A DNA stretch of 64,000 bases. It comes from Paenibacillus sp. 37 (lineage in GTDB: Bacteria; Bacillota; Bacilli; Paenibacillales; Paenibacillaceae). A program made the translations under genes and the position numbers. Positions 52,649 to 61,643 of this stretch are shown here, in pieces (position 1 is the stretch's first letter; every line of letters begins with the position of its first letter). The stretch is from positions 2,976,001 through 3,040,000 of the forward strand of contig NZ_CP043761.1 in assembly GCF_008386395.1 (NCBI RefSeq), given 5' to 3'. A model generated the notes under the pieces. The model searched no databases. It saw nothing but the letters and a program-made list of their open reading frames with translations, and had not been told where the DNA came from.

Positions 52649-53941
52649 ATGAGTATACTGATTCAGCAAGCTACGATCCTGACGATGAAAGATGCCGATG
52701 CCCCCTTCACGGGGGATATTCGTGTTGAGGGAGATCGCATTACGCAGATTGCTGATCACATTGTGCCTCAACCGCAAGATGAGATTATCGATGGTCGCAA
52801 TAAGGTTGCCATGCCAGGACTGATTAATGCCCACCAACATACACCAATGAGCCTGCTCCGGGGATTCTCGGATGATCTGAAGCTGATGGACTGGCTCGAA
52901 CGCAAAATGTTGCCTGCCGAAGCGCGGATGAACCCGGAAGATATCTATTGGGGGGCCAAGTTATCCATTGCCGAGATGATCCGTTCGGGTACCACTGCGT
53001 TTGCGGATATGTATATCCATATGAACGAGATTGCAGAAGCGGTGAAGCAAACGGGTATGCGGGCATCGCTTACACGTGGAATGGTATTCATGGAGGATGA
53101 TGGGGGACGCAGGTTGCAAGAGGCGATCGATCTTGTACAGCGCTGGTCTGGAGCGGCCGAGGGGAGGATTACAACCATGTATGGACCGCACTCTCCCTAC
53201 ACTTGTCCCATGGAGCCGCTCCGTGAAGTCGTTGCCATGGCTGTGACGGAGGATATCCCGCTGCATATTCATCTGGCTGAGACGAAGGAAGAAGTTGTGA
53301 AGATTCGTGAACGTTATGGCATGACACCGACAGAGTATTTGGAAGAGGCGGGTATGTTCGAACAGGCACATGTGTTGCTTGCGCATGGTGTACACCTCAA
53401 TCGAAGGGATATCAGCAGATTGAAGGGTATGCGCGGTGGTGTAGCACATAATCCGGTCAGCAATCTGAAGCTGGGATGTGGAATTGCTCCGATTACCGAG
53501 ATGTTGGCCCAGGGGATTAACGTGGGGATCGGAACCGACGGAGCGGGAAGTGCCACAACCGTGGATATGTTCGAAGAGATCAAAGCCGCGACCTGGCTGC
53601 AAAAGCTGGACTATGGCGATCCCACTTGCTTGCCAGCCAAGGATGTACTAAGCATGGCTACACGTGGAAGTGCTAGTCTGCTTGGTCTACAGGATGAAGT
53701 GGGTATGCTTGAGGTGGGGTGCAAAGCTGATCTGATCCTGATCGATCTGGCAAAACCACATCTTCAACCGGTACATGAGGTAGAATCGTTACTGGCTTAC
53801 AGTGTAAATGGGGCGGATGTGGACACAACGATTGTGAACGGTCAGATCCTCATGCAAGGCAGGAAGTTGTTAACGATTGATGAGAATGAACTTTACCGTG
53901 AGGTGAAGGTTAGAGCCAAACGGATTGTTGAGGGAATTTAA
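52649..53941 (+). CDS. Amidohydrolase, MTA/SAH deaminase type
   Basis: About 430 residues with the metal-site motifs of the cytosine-deaminase/MtaD branch of the amidohydrolase superfamily: HxH in NAHQHTPMSLLRG (near residue 60), HIHLAETKEE, LLAHGVH and GTDGAGS. Likely reaction: hydrolytic deamination of S-adenosylhomocysteine, 5'-methylthioadenosine or a related adenosine derivative. The ATG at 52649 has AGAGGAG 11 nt upstream; a GTG at 52640 is too close to that site. A terminator follows. Related enzymes include aminodeoxyfutalosine deaminase of menaquinone synthesis, which motif reading alone cannot exclude. Confidence 0.85.
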   Translation: MSILIQQATILTMKDADAPFTGDIRVEGDRITQIADHIVPQPQDEIIDGRNKVAMPGLINAHQHTPMSLLRGFSDDLKLMDWLERKMLPAEARMNPEDIYWGAKLSIAEMIRSGTTAFADMYIHMNEIAEAVKQTGMRASLTRGMVFMEDDGGRRLQEAIDLVQRWSGAAEGRITTMYGPHSPYTCPMEPLREVVAMAVTEDIPLHIHLAETKEEVVKIRERYGMTPTEYLEEAGMFEQAHVLLAHGVHLNRRDISRLKGMRGGVAHNPVSNLKLGCGIAPITEMLAQGINVGIGTDGAGSATTVDMFEEIKAATWLQKLDYGDPTCLPAKDVLSMATRGSASLLGLQDEVGMLEVGCKADLILIDLAKPHLQPVHEVESLLAYSVNGADVDTTIVNGQILMQGRKLLTIDENELYREVKVRAKRIVEGI

Positions 53942-53984
53942 TTTTAGGGTGAATATGATCCAAACTGGAAAAATATCTGTGCTC

Positions 53985-54019
53985 AAAACGCTATGGAGGC
54001 TTACTCCATGGCGTTTTTT
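53985..54019 (+). terminator. Terminator after the amidohydrolase gene
   Basis: Stem AACGCTATGGAG (53987) with CTCCATGGCGTT (to 54015), one G-T pair, a 5-nt loop and six T in a row (54014-54019). Confidence 0.9.
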
Positions 54020-54045
54020 GTCGAATTATAGCTGGAAATAGTTCC

Positions 54046-54086
54046 ATGGTCCTGTTCAGAATTGGTTCAGAATGACTCGTTATACT
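54046..54086 (+). promoter_or_regulatory. Tandem-repeat operator and promoter of the dockerin/cohesin genes
   Basis: GTTCAGAAT occurs twice, at 54054 and 54065, an 11-bp period. A -10 TATACT lies at 54081, and no usual -35 is present. The layout is that of PhoB/OmpR-type activator sites. The block closely resembles 57335-57375 in sequence and in its distance to the -10. Confidence 0.7.
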
Positions 54087-54134
54087 GAGCGTGTAGTTGT
54101 TCAAATTAGAAATGTATACGAGGAGGAACATGAA

Positions 54135-55193
54135 TTGAAGGGGAAACAAAACAAAAAACGGCTTAAGCCGATATTGAAAAAAAGCATGTTGACTGCGCTC
54201 GGATTGGGTATTGCACTGCCTATAGGTGGAACGCTCCCGCAGGCTGACGCAGGTGCAATTGGTCCGGTAATAAACATTTCACGACCAGTTCTTAACGATG
54301 GCATCAACTGGTTTAGTTATTCATCGGAAGAAAATAATCCTTCTTTTGTGTCCGATGTGCCTATCGAGGTAACCATCAATAATATCGTCAGAATCAATCT
54401 AAGTACACATTTTCGATCCGATGAGTATAGTACGCTCACAGCTATCTCAAGTGATAGCAATATAGCTGAGACTTATGTAGAAACGAGACAAGATGAGAAT
54501 ACGCAAACGCCTATCAGTACATTGGTGGTTATTCCTCGCCAAAGCGGCATAATCAACATCGAATTGAAAGCAAATTATATGATCTCTGGTGCACCAGAAA
54601 CGGTTACGGATAACATTGAACTTTACATTAGTAAAAAAGGGGATGTAAATGCAGACGGGAAAGTGAATTCTTTGGATGCAGCTGACCTTTTCAATTATCT
54701 TCGTAACATGATGACTCGCCGCAGCTTTTCTTATGTAGAGATGAACCGAATGGATGTGGATCGTAATATGGAACCCACTCTGGGGGACATGGATGCTTTG
54801 TTAATAGGATACAAAGGCAAAACACTTGGTGGAAAAAACAATGACTATGTGTTGACCTTTAAACAAGTAGATGATGCGCCGTATGTACTAAATGGTGAAT
54901 TGAAGAATGCCATGTTAATTGGAAATGAAATTGGCGTTAGTCATTATATAATGGATATTGATTACAATGATTACATTAATACTCCTTCTTACCAGTGGTA
55001 CCGCGCAACGGAAGCTTCGAGAGAAGATATGGTGCCAATCGAGGGGGAAACAGGAGCAAAGTATACCGTTAAAGATGAGGACGAAGGTTATTATCTTGTG
55101 CTCGAAGTTATTACTCAGTCCACTTGGGACTCGAATACGGAGCCTAGAAAAGTATACATTGTTGGAAAAGAAAAAATACAACGCCTTGATTAA
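54135..55193 (+). CDS. Secreted dockerin-containing protein
   Basis: About 352 residues. The TTG start at 54135 is chosen because AGGAGG lies 8 nt upstream; the frame continues upstream into the promoter without a site. A signal peptide (basic KKRLKPILKK, hydrophobic core, cleavage near PQADAGA) spans about residues 1-38. A beta-rich Ig-like part follows, then a type I dockerin (about 168-230) with two calcium loops, DVNADGKVNSLD and DVDRNMEPTLGD. The C-terminus has another Ig-like segment (YQWYRA, then GAKYTVKDEDEGYYLVLEV). It stands just before a cohesin-SLH gene, so it is the natural ligand of that surface protein. No catalytic domain is visible. Its dockerin is internal rather than at an end. 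Confidence 0.85.
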   Translation: MKGKQNKKRLKPILKKSMLTALGLGIALPIGGTLPQADAGAIGPVINISRPVLNDGINWFSYSSEENNPSFVSDVPIEVTINNIVRINLSTHFRSDEYSTLTAISSDSNIAETYVETRQDENTQTPISTLVVIPRQSGIINIELKANYMISGAPETVTDNIELYISKKGDVNADGKVNSLDAADLFNYLRNMMTRRSFSYVEMNRMDVDRNMEPTLGDMDALLIGYKGKTLGGKNNDYVLTFKQVDDAPYVLNGELKNAMLIGNEIGVSHYIMDIDYNDYINTPSYQWYRATEASREDMVPIEGETGAKYTVKDEDEGYYLVLEVITQSTWDSNTEPRKVYIVGKEKIQRLD

Positions 55194-55280
55194 TTCATAT
55201 TTTTATTTTAGATAACGAATAACAATATTTTTTTCAATCGATACCATCATTCCAATTGATACAGACATGGAGGCTAATAC

Positions 55281-57233
55281 ATGTTTCAACCGAAAAAGAA
55301 ACGTCCAAGAATCAGAAGAACAATGTCAGGTCTTATCGCACTGACGCTACTCTCGTCTCTGGTATTCCCGAGTATAGCTGGGGCAGAACCGGTAGAACCA
55401 GCACAAGTACAATTTGCAAATGTAAGCGTACAAGCAGGGCAGACCGTTCATGTACCCGTTGCATTGAAGAAGTCATATTTCGGGGTGAAAGCTTATAATA
55501 TGCAGATTGATTATGATACGTCTGCACTGGAAATTGTTCGGATCACTCCTAAATCGATCAACGCCATCACCACATCCCCAAATGAAGATGGTGTAGCAGA
55601 TTTTCAGTACGAAATTAACAGTGCGGAAGGCTGGGTTCGAATCATATGGGTCGATTTTACCGGGGGTGACCATTCAATTGTAGATGAAACCCAATTATTT
55701 GATATGGAGATCAAAGCCAAAAGCAACGCGACGCCTGGAACGAAACAGCTATCCGTAGATCAAACGGATTCAGAACATTGGCATTTTACGAATGTGGAAC
55801 ATCAGAGCTACACTGAATTGTCCGGTGGAACAATCACAATTACAGCAGCAAACTCAGGTGGTGACAATTCTGGTTCGACACCTACACCGAATCCTGGTAA
55901 CTCTTCGGGTGGAGGAGGAGGAAGTGTATCGCCAACCTCCCCTGTCATTACCCCTGTTCCATCGACTCCGGCGGTAAACAAAGGTGTAGACATCTATGTC
56001 AACGGACAGAAACAGGAACAATCTGCATCGGCTACCACATCAACGGTAAACAATCTGGTTACCACTACTGTTCACGTGGATAATGACAAAGTCATCAATC
56101 AGATTGGAAGTGGACTAAGAACGCTTCTGCTACCGATTACAGGTACTGGCAAGGGTGCGGTCGTTGGCGAACTGAACGGCAAATTGGTTAAAACGATGGA
56201 AGGAAGTAATGCCGAAGTTGTCATTCAGACAGACAGTGGTACGTACACTCTCCCGGCAAATCAGATTCAGATTGATCAGGTTCTGAACCAATTTGGAAGC
56301 ACTGTTCCAATGGAAGATATCACCATTCAAATCGCTATTGCACCTAGTGCCACATCCAAGCAATCAGCCATTCAGGCCGCAGTGGATAAGATGCAAAATA
56401 CTTCGGTCGTTGCAGCTCCAGTTGATTTTGAAGTAAAAGCCATCTGGAATGGACAACAAGTTAATGTGGATCGTTTCAACTCTTATGTAGAGCGCTCCAT
56501 CACATTGCCAGAGGGAGTGGATGGTTCAAAGATCACGACTGGTGTTGTGCTTCAGCCTGATGGCAGCCTTCTGCACGTGCCGACTAAGGTTATCAAAGGC
56601 AATGGACATGATTCTGCTGTTATTAACAGCTTGACGAACAGTACTTACGCCTTGATCTATCACCCGACAACATTCAGTGATGTCACGAGTCACTGGAGTC
56701 GGGATGACGTACAGGATCTGGCATCCCGTCTGATCGTACAAGGTACTGGTGAGAACGTGTTTGCGCCAGACCGGAGTATTACGCGGGCAGAGTTTACGGC
56801 TGTTCTGTTAAGAGGTTTGGGTCTGCACTCCCCGATTAGCACAGAAGCGGCATCGTTCACAGATGTGAAGACTGGCAGCTGGTATGAGGGTGAGGTTCAG
56901 ACGGCAGTGTCCTACGGCCTGATCTCAGGTTATGCTGATGACAGCTTCCGTCCGAACAGCGAAATTTCTCGTGCTGAAGCGCTGACCATTGTATCACGTG
57001 CGATGAAACTGGTCGGTCTGGCACAGGCCGATGCTTCAGAGACAACAAGTCTGCTGAGCACATACAGCGATAGCGCTAAAGTACAAGCATGGGCAGCAGA
57101 GCCGGTTGCATCGGCAATTAAACAAGAGCTGGTACAAGGTGCTGATGGCAAACTGATGTCAGATGCAGACATTAGTCGTGCACAGTCAGCCGCGATTGTG
57201 AAAAGGTTACTTGCAAAAGCTGGACTAATCTAA
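55281..57233 (+). CDS. Cell-surface cohesin-SLH anchoring protein
   Basis: Protein of 650 residues. ATG with GGAGG 8 nt upstream. Signal peptide 1-35 (cleavage after SIAGA). Residues about 40-190 form a cohesin-type beta-sandwich (VPVALKK, AYNMQIDYDTSALEIV, LFDMEIKAKS, GGTITI). A Gly/Ser/Pro/Thr linker (about 193-235) leads to a middle region of unknown fold, and the C-terminus (about 470-650) has three S-layer homology repeats (FSDVTSHWSRDDVQDL, FTDVKTGSWYEGEVQTA, YSDSAKVQAWAAEPVASA, with TRAEF and SRAEA). One cohesin plus SLH repeats recalls OlpA-type anchors of Clostridium thermocellum. It follows the dockerin gene by 87 nt without a terminator, so both are probably co-transcribed. Confidence 0.88.
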   Translation: MFQPKKKRPRIRRTMSGLIALTLLSSLVFPSIAGAEPVEPAQVQFANVSVQAGQTVHVPVALKKSYFGVKAYNMQIDYDTSALEIVRITPKSINAITTSPNEDGVADFQYEINSAEGWVRIIWVDFTGGDHSIVDETQLFDMEIKAKSNATPGTKQLSVDQTDSEHWHFTNVEHQSYTELSGGTITITAANSGGDNSGSTPTPNPGNSSGGGGGSVSPTSPVITPVPSTPAVNKGVDIYVNGQKQEQSASATTSTVNNLVTTTVHVDNDKVINQIGSGLRTLLLPITGTGKGAVVGELNGKLVKTMEGSNAEVVIQTDSGTYTLPANQIQIDQVLNQFGSTVPMEDITIQIAIAPSATSKQSAIQAAVDKMQNTSVVAAPVDFEVKAIWNGQQVNVDRFNSYVERSITLPEGVDGSKITTGVVLQPDGSLLHVPTKVIKGNGHDSAVINSLTNSTYALIYHPTTFSDVTSHWSRDDVQDLASRLIVQGTGENVFAPDRSITRAEFTAVLLRGLGLHSPISTEAASFTDVKTGSWYEGEVQTAVSYGLISGYADDSFRPNSEISRAEALTIVSRAMKLVGLAQADASETTSLLSTYSDSAKVQAWAAEPVASAIKQELVQGADGKLMSDADISRAQSAAIVKRLLAKAGLI

Positions 57234-57245
57234 TCAAATTTTGGA

Positions 57246-57298
57246 CACCTACACTTCCTTGAAATGATTTATTTCAAGGAAGTTGTAGGTGCTTTTTT
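57246..57298 (+). terminator. Long terminator after the cohesin-SLH gene
   Basis: A 20-bp nearly complete stem (57246-57265 with 57271-57291, one bulge) with a GATTT loop is followed by six T. Confidence 0.92.
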
Positions 57299-57334
57299 GT
57301 ATATAGTTCTTTTGAACAACCTCTTATAGGTGCA

Positions 57335-57375
57335 ATGGTCCAGTTCATTATCAGTTCATACTGATTTGTTACGAT
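57335..57375 (+). promoter_or_regulatory. Tandem-repeat operator and promoter of the ABC transporter/two-component operon
   Basis: AGTTCAT occurs at 57342 and 57353, an 11-bp period. A -10-like TACGAT lies at 57370. The shared start ATGGTCC, both GTTCA cores and the 35-nt distance from ATGGTCC to the -10 are the same as at 54046. The OmpR-type regulator encoded downstream is the likely binder, with autoregulation. Confidence 0.7.
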
Positions 57376-57428
57376 ATGAACATCAAATAGATAGATATTG
57401 TGCTTGATCAGGAGAGGAAGAGATCCAT

Positions 57429-59393
57429 ATGAAAATACTAGAAGTTAAAAATGTGAAGAAATCCTACACCTTATATGGAAAAGAAAGAGTTCCGGTACTC
57501 CACGGTTTGAACTTAAGTTTTGAGACAGGGGAATTTGTCTCCATCCTTGGCGAATCTGGCTGCGGTAAGTCAACGCTGATGAATATCATTGGTGGCATGG
57601 ACTCCGATTATGAAGGGGACGTTGTTGTTCGTGGCAAGAACTTAAGTTCCATGACCGAGAAAGAAATGGATGATTATCGGAAGAATAACATCGGCTTTGT
57701 CTTTCAAAATTTCAATCTGATCCCGCATCTGTCTGTCCTCGAAAATGTGACGATTGCGATGCAAATGACGGATACCAATGAGAAGGATCGCAACCAACGT
57801 GCTGTTGATATTTTGACAGAGGTCGGGCTGAAGGATCATCTGAACAAACGTCCCAACCAGTTATCTGGCGGTCAGAAGCAACGGGTTTCCATCGCACGGG
57901 CGTTATCCAACAATCCGGATATTATTCTTGCAGATGAACCAACGGGTGCTCTGGATAGGGAAAACGGAGATCAAATCCTCGCTCTGCTCGACAGTATAGC
58001 CAAAAAAGGAATGCTGGTGATTGCCGTAACTCACTCGCAGAAGGTCGCTGACTCCGGTACACGGATTGTGAAGGTTGAAGAGGGGCGCATTAGTGACGAT
58101 ATTCACCTGAAAGATCCTTCTACGGCTGTTTACGAGAGTGGTCAGGGTTCTTCCCGGAGCCTGGGCTTGCTTGCTTCGTTCAAGATGGCACTCAAGAATA
58201 TGAAACTCAACGCCAAGCGTAATGTTCTGGTAGCATTGGGTGGATCGATAGGTATATTAAGTGTACTCCTGATGCTCTCCTTGGGGAATGGTATAACGAC
58301 GTATATGAATGACGAAATCAATTCAAGTATGGACCCTTTGCTCGTGGATATAACCAAGCCGAGTGAAGAAGCCAAGGACATGCAAGGTCCTGAGGCCTTG
58401 ATGGCACCAGGTGAACCTTTTACCGAAGCTGATGTTGAGACGATCCGCAATTTTCCTAATGTGGATCATGTAGAGACAATTACAACTATTACAGGCAAAT
58501 CCACTATGGTGAATGAAAAACAAAGTGTAGGACTCACACAGTTAACGACATTAACGGATGCTTTTGATCCAGCACTGATGACAACGGGGGTTCTCCCGGC
58601 AGAAAATGAGATATTGTTACCCCTCGATACGGCGAATAAATTAAGCGGAAATGACCAAGCTGATTCCATGATCGGCAAGTCTGTGTTTCTATATATCAAT
58701 GAGATGGATAGTAATAATAAACCAGTGACCTTGGAGAAAGAAGTAACGATCTCAGGGATCTATGAAGCCGCAGATCAACGATCTCCAATGCAACAATCCC
58801 CGGGATACATTTCATCAGAGACGTTGGAGCAAATGTATGCGGACAAAGGAATAACAATCGGGCCAATTCAAGTTAACGCCTATGCAACCGATATGAAATA
58901 TGTAAATGATATCAATGAAGCTGCTGTGGATGCTGGTTTCGCAGGCTCTCAAATGGCCAAGGTCATGGAGAATATCACTACATATGTAAGTATGGCTTCC
59001 ATTGTACTCGCGGGTATTGCAGGCATTTCGTTGATCGTATCCGGTATTATGATACTGGTTGTACTCTATATTAGTGTCGTGGAACGGACGAAAGAGATCG
59101 GGATACTGCGGGCGATTGGAGCAAGAAAGAAGGATATCAAACGAATATTCTTCTCCGAATCTGCCTTATTAGGCATATTTAGTGGTATTATTGCTGTAAT
59201 CTTTGCAGTGATCATAAGTTATGTGTTAAATATACTTCTGGACAATGCGTTTGGAGCAAAACTGATTAATCTCTCTGGATATTACATCTTGTTTGGTCTC
59301 GTGGTAAGTACGGCGATTAGTATCGTGGCCGGTTTGATGCCATCATCAAAAGCGGCGAAGCTGGACCCGATGGAATCCTTGCGATACGAATAA
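57429..59393 (+). CDS. MacB/FtsX-type ABC transporter, ATPase and permease in one chain
   Basis: Protein of 654 residues. N-terminal ATPase (1-230): Walker A GESGCGKST, signature LSGGQKQRVSIARAL, Walker B IILADEPTGALD, H-loop VTHS. One transmembrane helix (about 265-290) is followed by an extracytoplasmic MacB-type domain (about 290-500) and three C-terminal helices with the FtsX motif VERTKEIGILRAIGA. Such mechanotransmission transporters act in envelope-stress and peptide defence or release enzymes and lipoproteins; the substrate here is unknown. AGGAGAGGAAGAG precedes the ATG. It is followed after 27 nt by a response regulator and kinase, the usual layout of a transporter with its own regulator. 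Confidence 0.9.
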   Translation: MKILEVKNVKKSYTLYGKERVPVLHGLNLSFETGEFVSILGESGCGKSTLMNIIGGMDSDYEGDVVVRGKNLSSMTEKEMDDYRKNNIGFVFQNFNLIPHLSVLENVTIAMQMTDTNEKDRNQRAVDILTEVGLKDHLNKRPNQLSGGQKQRVSIARALSNNPDIILADEPTGALDRENGDQILALLDSIAKKGMLVIAVTHSQKVADSGTRIVKVEEGRISDDIHLKDPSTAVYESGQGSSRSLGLLASFKMALKNMKLNAKRNVLVALGGSIGILSVLLMLSLGNGITTYMNDEINSSMDPLLVDITKPSEEAKDMQGPEALMAPGEPFTEADVETIRNFPNVDHVETITTITGKSTMVNEKQSVGLTQLTTLTDAFDPALMTTGVLPAENEILLPLDTANKLSGNDQADSMIGKSVFLYINEMDSNNKPVTLEKEVTISGIYEAADQRSPMQQSPGYISSETLEQMYADKGITIGPIQVNAYATDMKYVNDINEAAVDAGFAGSQMAKVMENITTYVSMASIVLAGIAGISLIVSGIMILVVLYISVVERTKEIGILRAIGARKKDIKRIFFSESALLGIFSGIIAVIFAVIISYVLNILLDNAFGAKLINLSGYYILFGLVVSTAISIVAGLMPSSKAAKLDPMESLRYE

Positions 59394-59420
59394 AACCAAT
59401 GGCGGAAAGGATAGGGTTAC

Positions 59421-60089
59421 ATGAACACGATTCTGGTGGTTGACGATGATTCCCATATCCGCAAATTAATCCGAATCTATCTTGAAAAGAATCAATTTTC
59501 CGTGCTGGAAGCAGCAGACGGTCAAGAGGCGTTAGATCTTCTCTCTCATACGAAAGTTGACCTGGCAATTGTGGATGTAATGATGCCGAGAATCGACGGC
59601 ATTGAACTGACGGAAGATATCCGGTCTTATCTGGATATTCCGATCCTGATGGTGACAGCCAAGGGAGAATCCAAGGACAAAGTCAGAGGATTTAATGCCG
59701 GGTCAGACGATTACCTGGTTAAACCTTTTGATCCTGTGGAGTTAATCCTGCGTGTGAAATCGTTATTGAAACGATATAACAAAAGTTCATCAAATATCAT
59801 TCAGATCAGCGGTGTAACGATTGATTTGGGCAATTTGATGGTCGTTGCGGACGGACAAACCATCGAATTGAAAAAGAAGGAATGTGAATTGTTATTTTCT
59901 CTGGCGAGTTCGCCAGGGAAAATATTCACACGTACACAGCTTATAGATGATCTATGGGGCATCGATTATGAAGGCGATGAGCGTACGGTCGACGTGCATA
60001 TCAAACGGTTAAGGGAACGGCTTGAACCTGTACCTGAGCTAGTGATCTCAACGATAAGAGGACTTGGATATCGTCTGGAGCGGACATGA
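59421..60089 (+). CDS. OmpR-family response regulator
   Basis: Protein of 222 residues: receiver domain (DDD at 8-10, Asp52 in VDVMMPRIDG, KPF) and a winged-helix domain (residues about 125-220, DERTVDVHIKRLRERL, ending IRGLGYRLE). The stop overlaps the kinase start by 4 nt (ATGA). It is the best candidate to bind the 11-bp-period repeats at 57342 and 54054, linking transporter, kinase and the cohesin/dockerin pair. Confidence 0.92.
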   Translation: MNTILVVDDDSHIRKLIRIYLEKNQFSVLEAADGQEALDLLSHTKVDLAIVDVMMPRIDGIELTEDIRSYLDIPILMVTAKGESKDKVRGFNAGSDDYLVKPFDPVELILRVKSLLKRYNKSSSNIIQISGVTIDLGNLMVVADGQTIELKKKECELLFSLASSPGKIFTRTQLIDDLWGIDYEGDERTVDVHIKRLRERLEPVPELVISTIRGLGYRLERT

Positions 60090-61429
60090 ACATGTTGAGG
60101 AAGAGCCTGCGACTTCGAATTGTAGCTACGTTTATCGGGATTGTTCTGGTGAGTTTAATTCTCTCCTTTATGATCAATAACGGGTCCCGCGAAAAGGCGC
60201 CGAATCGTTTTATGGTTACCTTTGCTGAAGACATCGCTACAATGATTAACCTGATTGATGATCCGGAAAAAGTGAAATCTAGCTTGGGTATTTTTGCCCG
60301 CTATGGCTTGAATATCACGCCCGTGAATGAACAAAGTGACGTGTTGTCTTCCTTGCCAGAGGATAAAGTTCATTCGTTATTCGAGGCCGGGACAACCGAT
60401 GCCATGTTCATGTCCAGTAAAGATGGCATTGCGACCATAGGTGTTCCCGGAACAAACGACGGGAACGGCACATTTCTGATTCAAAGTGATTTCTCCTCTC
60501 TTTTTCATACACTGCGAAACACGCTCTTAACTTCACTATTAACAGTACTGGTCATTGGCAGCCTACTGATCCTGTTCATGTCCGGGTACATTGTGAAACC
60601 AATTAAGAGATTAACGGTTGCAGCGAAGGAGATGTCGTCAGGTGACCTGTCGGTTCGGTTGAAACATAATAATCAGGATGAGTTTGGGGAACTGATGGAG
60701 AGCTTTAATCATATGGCCAGTGAGTTGCAAAAAATCGATTCGGTTCGTGATGACTTTGTCAGCAACGTCTCTCATGAAATGCAGTCTCCGCTCACTTCGA
60801 TCAGGGGATTTACCAGAGCCTTACAAGATGGTGTTATTCCATTAGAAGAGCAGAAAGAGCATTTGGATATTATTTATGAGGAAACGCTGCGCTTATCGAG
60901 GCTCAGTGATAATCTGCTCCGGCTAGCCTCGCTGGATTCAGAGCATCATCCGGTTCATTTCACCACATTCCAGGTAGATGAACAATTAAGAAGGGCGATT
61001 TTACTGGCAGAGCCGCAGTGGGCGCAGAAGGACATCGAGATCGAACTGGACTTGTTGCCCTGTGAGATCACGGTGGACAAAGATTTGTTCGATCAGGTCT
61101 GGCAGAATTTAATAAACAATGCCATCAAATACACCGGTCCTGAGGGTACCATTCATGTCGAGATTGAGACGACATCTTCATTCGTGAAGGTAGTGATTAG
61201 AGATTCTGGACAAGGTATACCTGAGGAAGCACTTCCGTATATCTTTGATCGATTCTACATGGTGGACAAAGCGCGAAGCAGCTCGCTTCGAGGCAATGGG
61301 TTAGGGTTGTCCATTGTGATTAAAATTTTGAAATTGCATCAATGTACCATTGATGTAGAGAGCGAAGTGGGAAAAGGTACGCAGTTTATGGTCACGATTC
61401 CCAGATCGACCATTACACCTACATCTTAA
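60086..61429 (+). CDS. Membrane sensor histidine kinase with HAMP domain
   Basis: Protein of 447 residues. TM1 is about residues 10-29, then an extracytoplasmic sensor of about 110 residues, TM2 about 147-170, HAMP (IVKPIKRLTVAAKEMSSGDL), HisKA with His230 (FVSNVSHEMQSPLTS) and HATPase with N (NLINNAIKYTG), G1 (DSGQGIP), F (FDRFYMVD) and G2 (GNGLGLSI) boxes. It should phosphorylate the overlapping regulator. The sensor domain has no recognised family; the stimulus is unknown but faces the cell envelope, like the products it probably controls. Confidence 0.92.
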   Translation: MNMLRKSLRLRIVATFIGIVLVSLILSFMINNGSREKAPNRFMVTFAEDIATMINLIDDPEKVKSSLGIFARYGLNITPVNEQSDVLSSLPEDKVHSLFEAGTTDAMFMSSKDGIATIGVPGTNDGNGTFLIQSDFSSLFHTLRNTLLTSLLTVLVIGSLLILFMSGYIVKPIKRLTVAAKEMSSGDLSVRLKHNNQDEFGELMESFNHMASELQKIDSVRDDFVSNVSHEMQSPLTSIRGFTRALQDGVIPLEEQKEHLDIIYEETLRLSRLSDNLLRLASLDSEHHPVHFTTFQVDEQLRRAILLAEPQWAQKDIEIELDLLPCEITVDKDLFDQVWQNLINNAIKYTGPEGTIHVEIETTSSFVKVVIRDSGQGIPEEALPYIFDRFYMVDKARSSSLRGNGLGLSIVIKILKLHQCTIDVESEVGKGTQFMVTIPRSTITPTS

Positions 61430-61550
61430 GGCAAGCCAAAACAGAGAGAGCAATATGGAAACAATCGGTCCCTTTGCGTTCAGGGATTCAGATGGCTGCC
61501 AGATTGCTTTTTTTGATATCTGTATTCGCGACAAAATTTCACATATAGTT

Positions 61551-61579
61551 TTGTTTAGCAGTGGATCATTTGATAAAAT
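61551..61579 (+). promoter_or_regulatory. Promoter for the UbiD-family gene
   Basis: TTGTTT (61551) and TAAAAT (61574) with a 17-nt spacer lie 65 nt before the chosen ATG. This supports starting the coding region at 61644 and not at the earlier in-frame ATG at 61455, which lies upstream of the promoter. Confidence 0.6.
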
Positions 61580-61643
61580 AGAAGAGACGTTATGTGAATC
61601 TATGAACTTAATCAATTTATCATACACAGAATGGAGCCATCCA

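Noticed and set aside
61455..61643. N-terminal extension of the UbiD-family protein
   Set aside because: It does not look like the family N-terminus (MKYRNMEDCINDL begins at 61644) and contains a promoter-like sequence; the shorter form has the normal family length.
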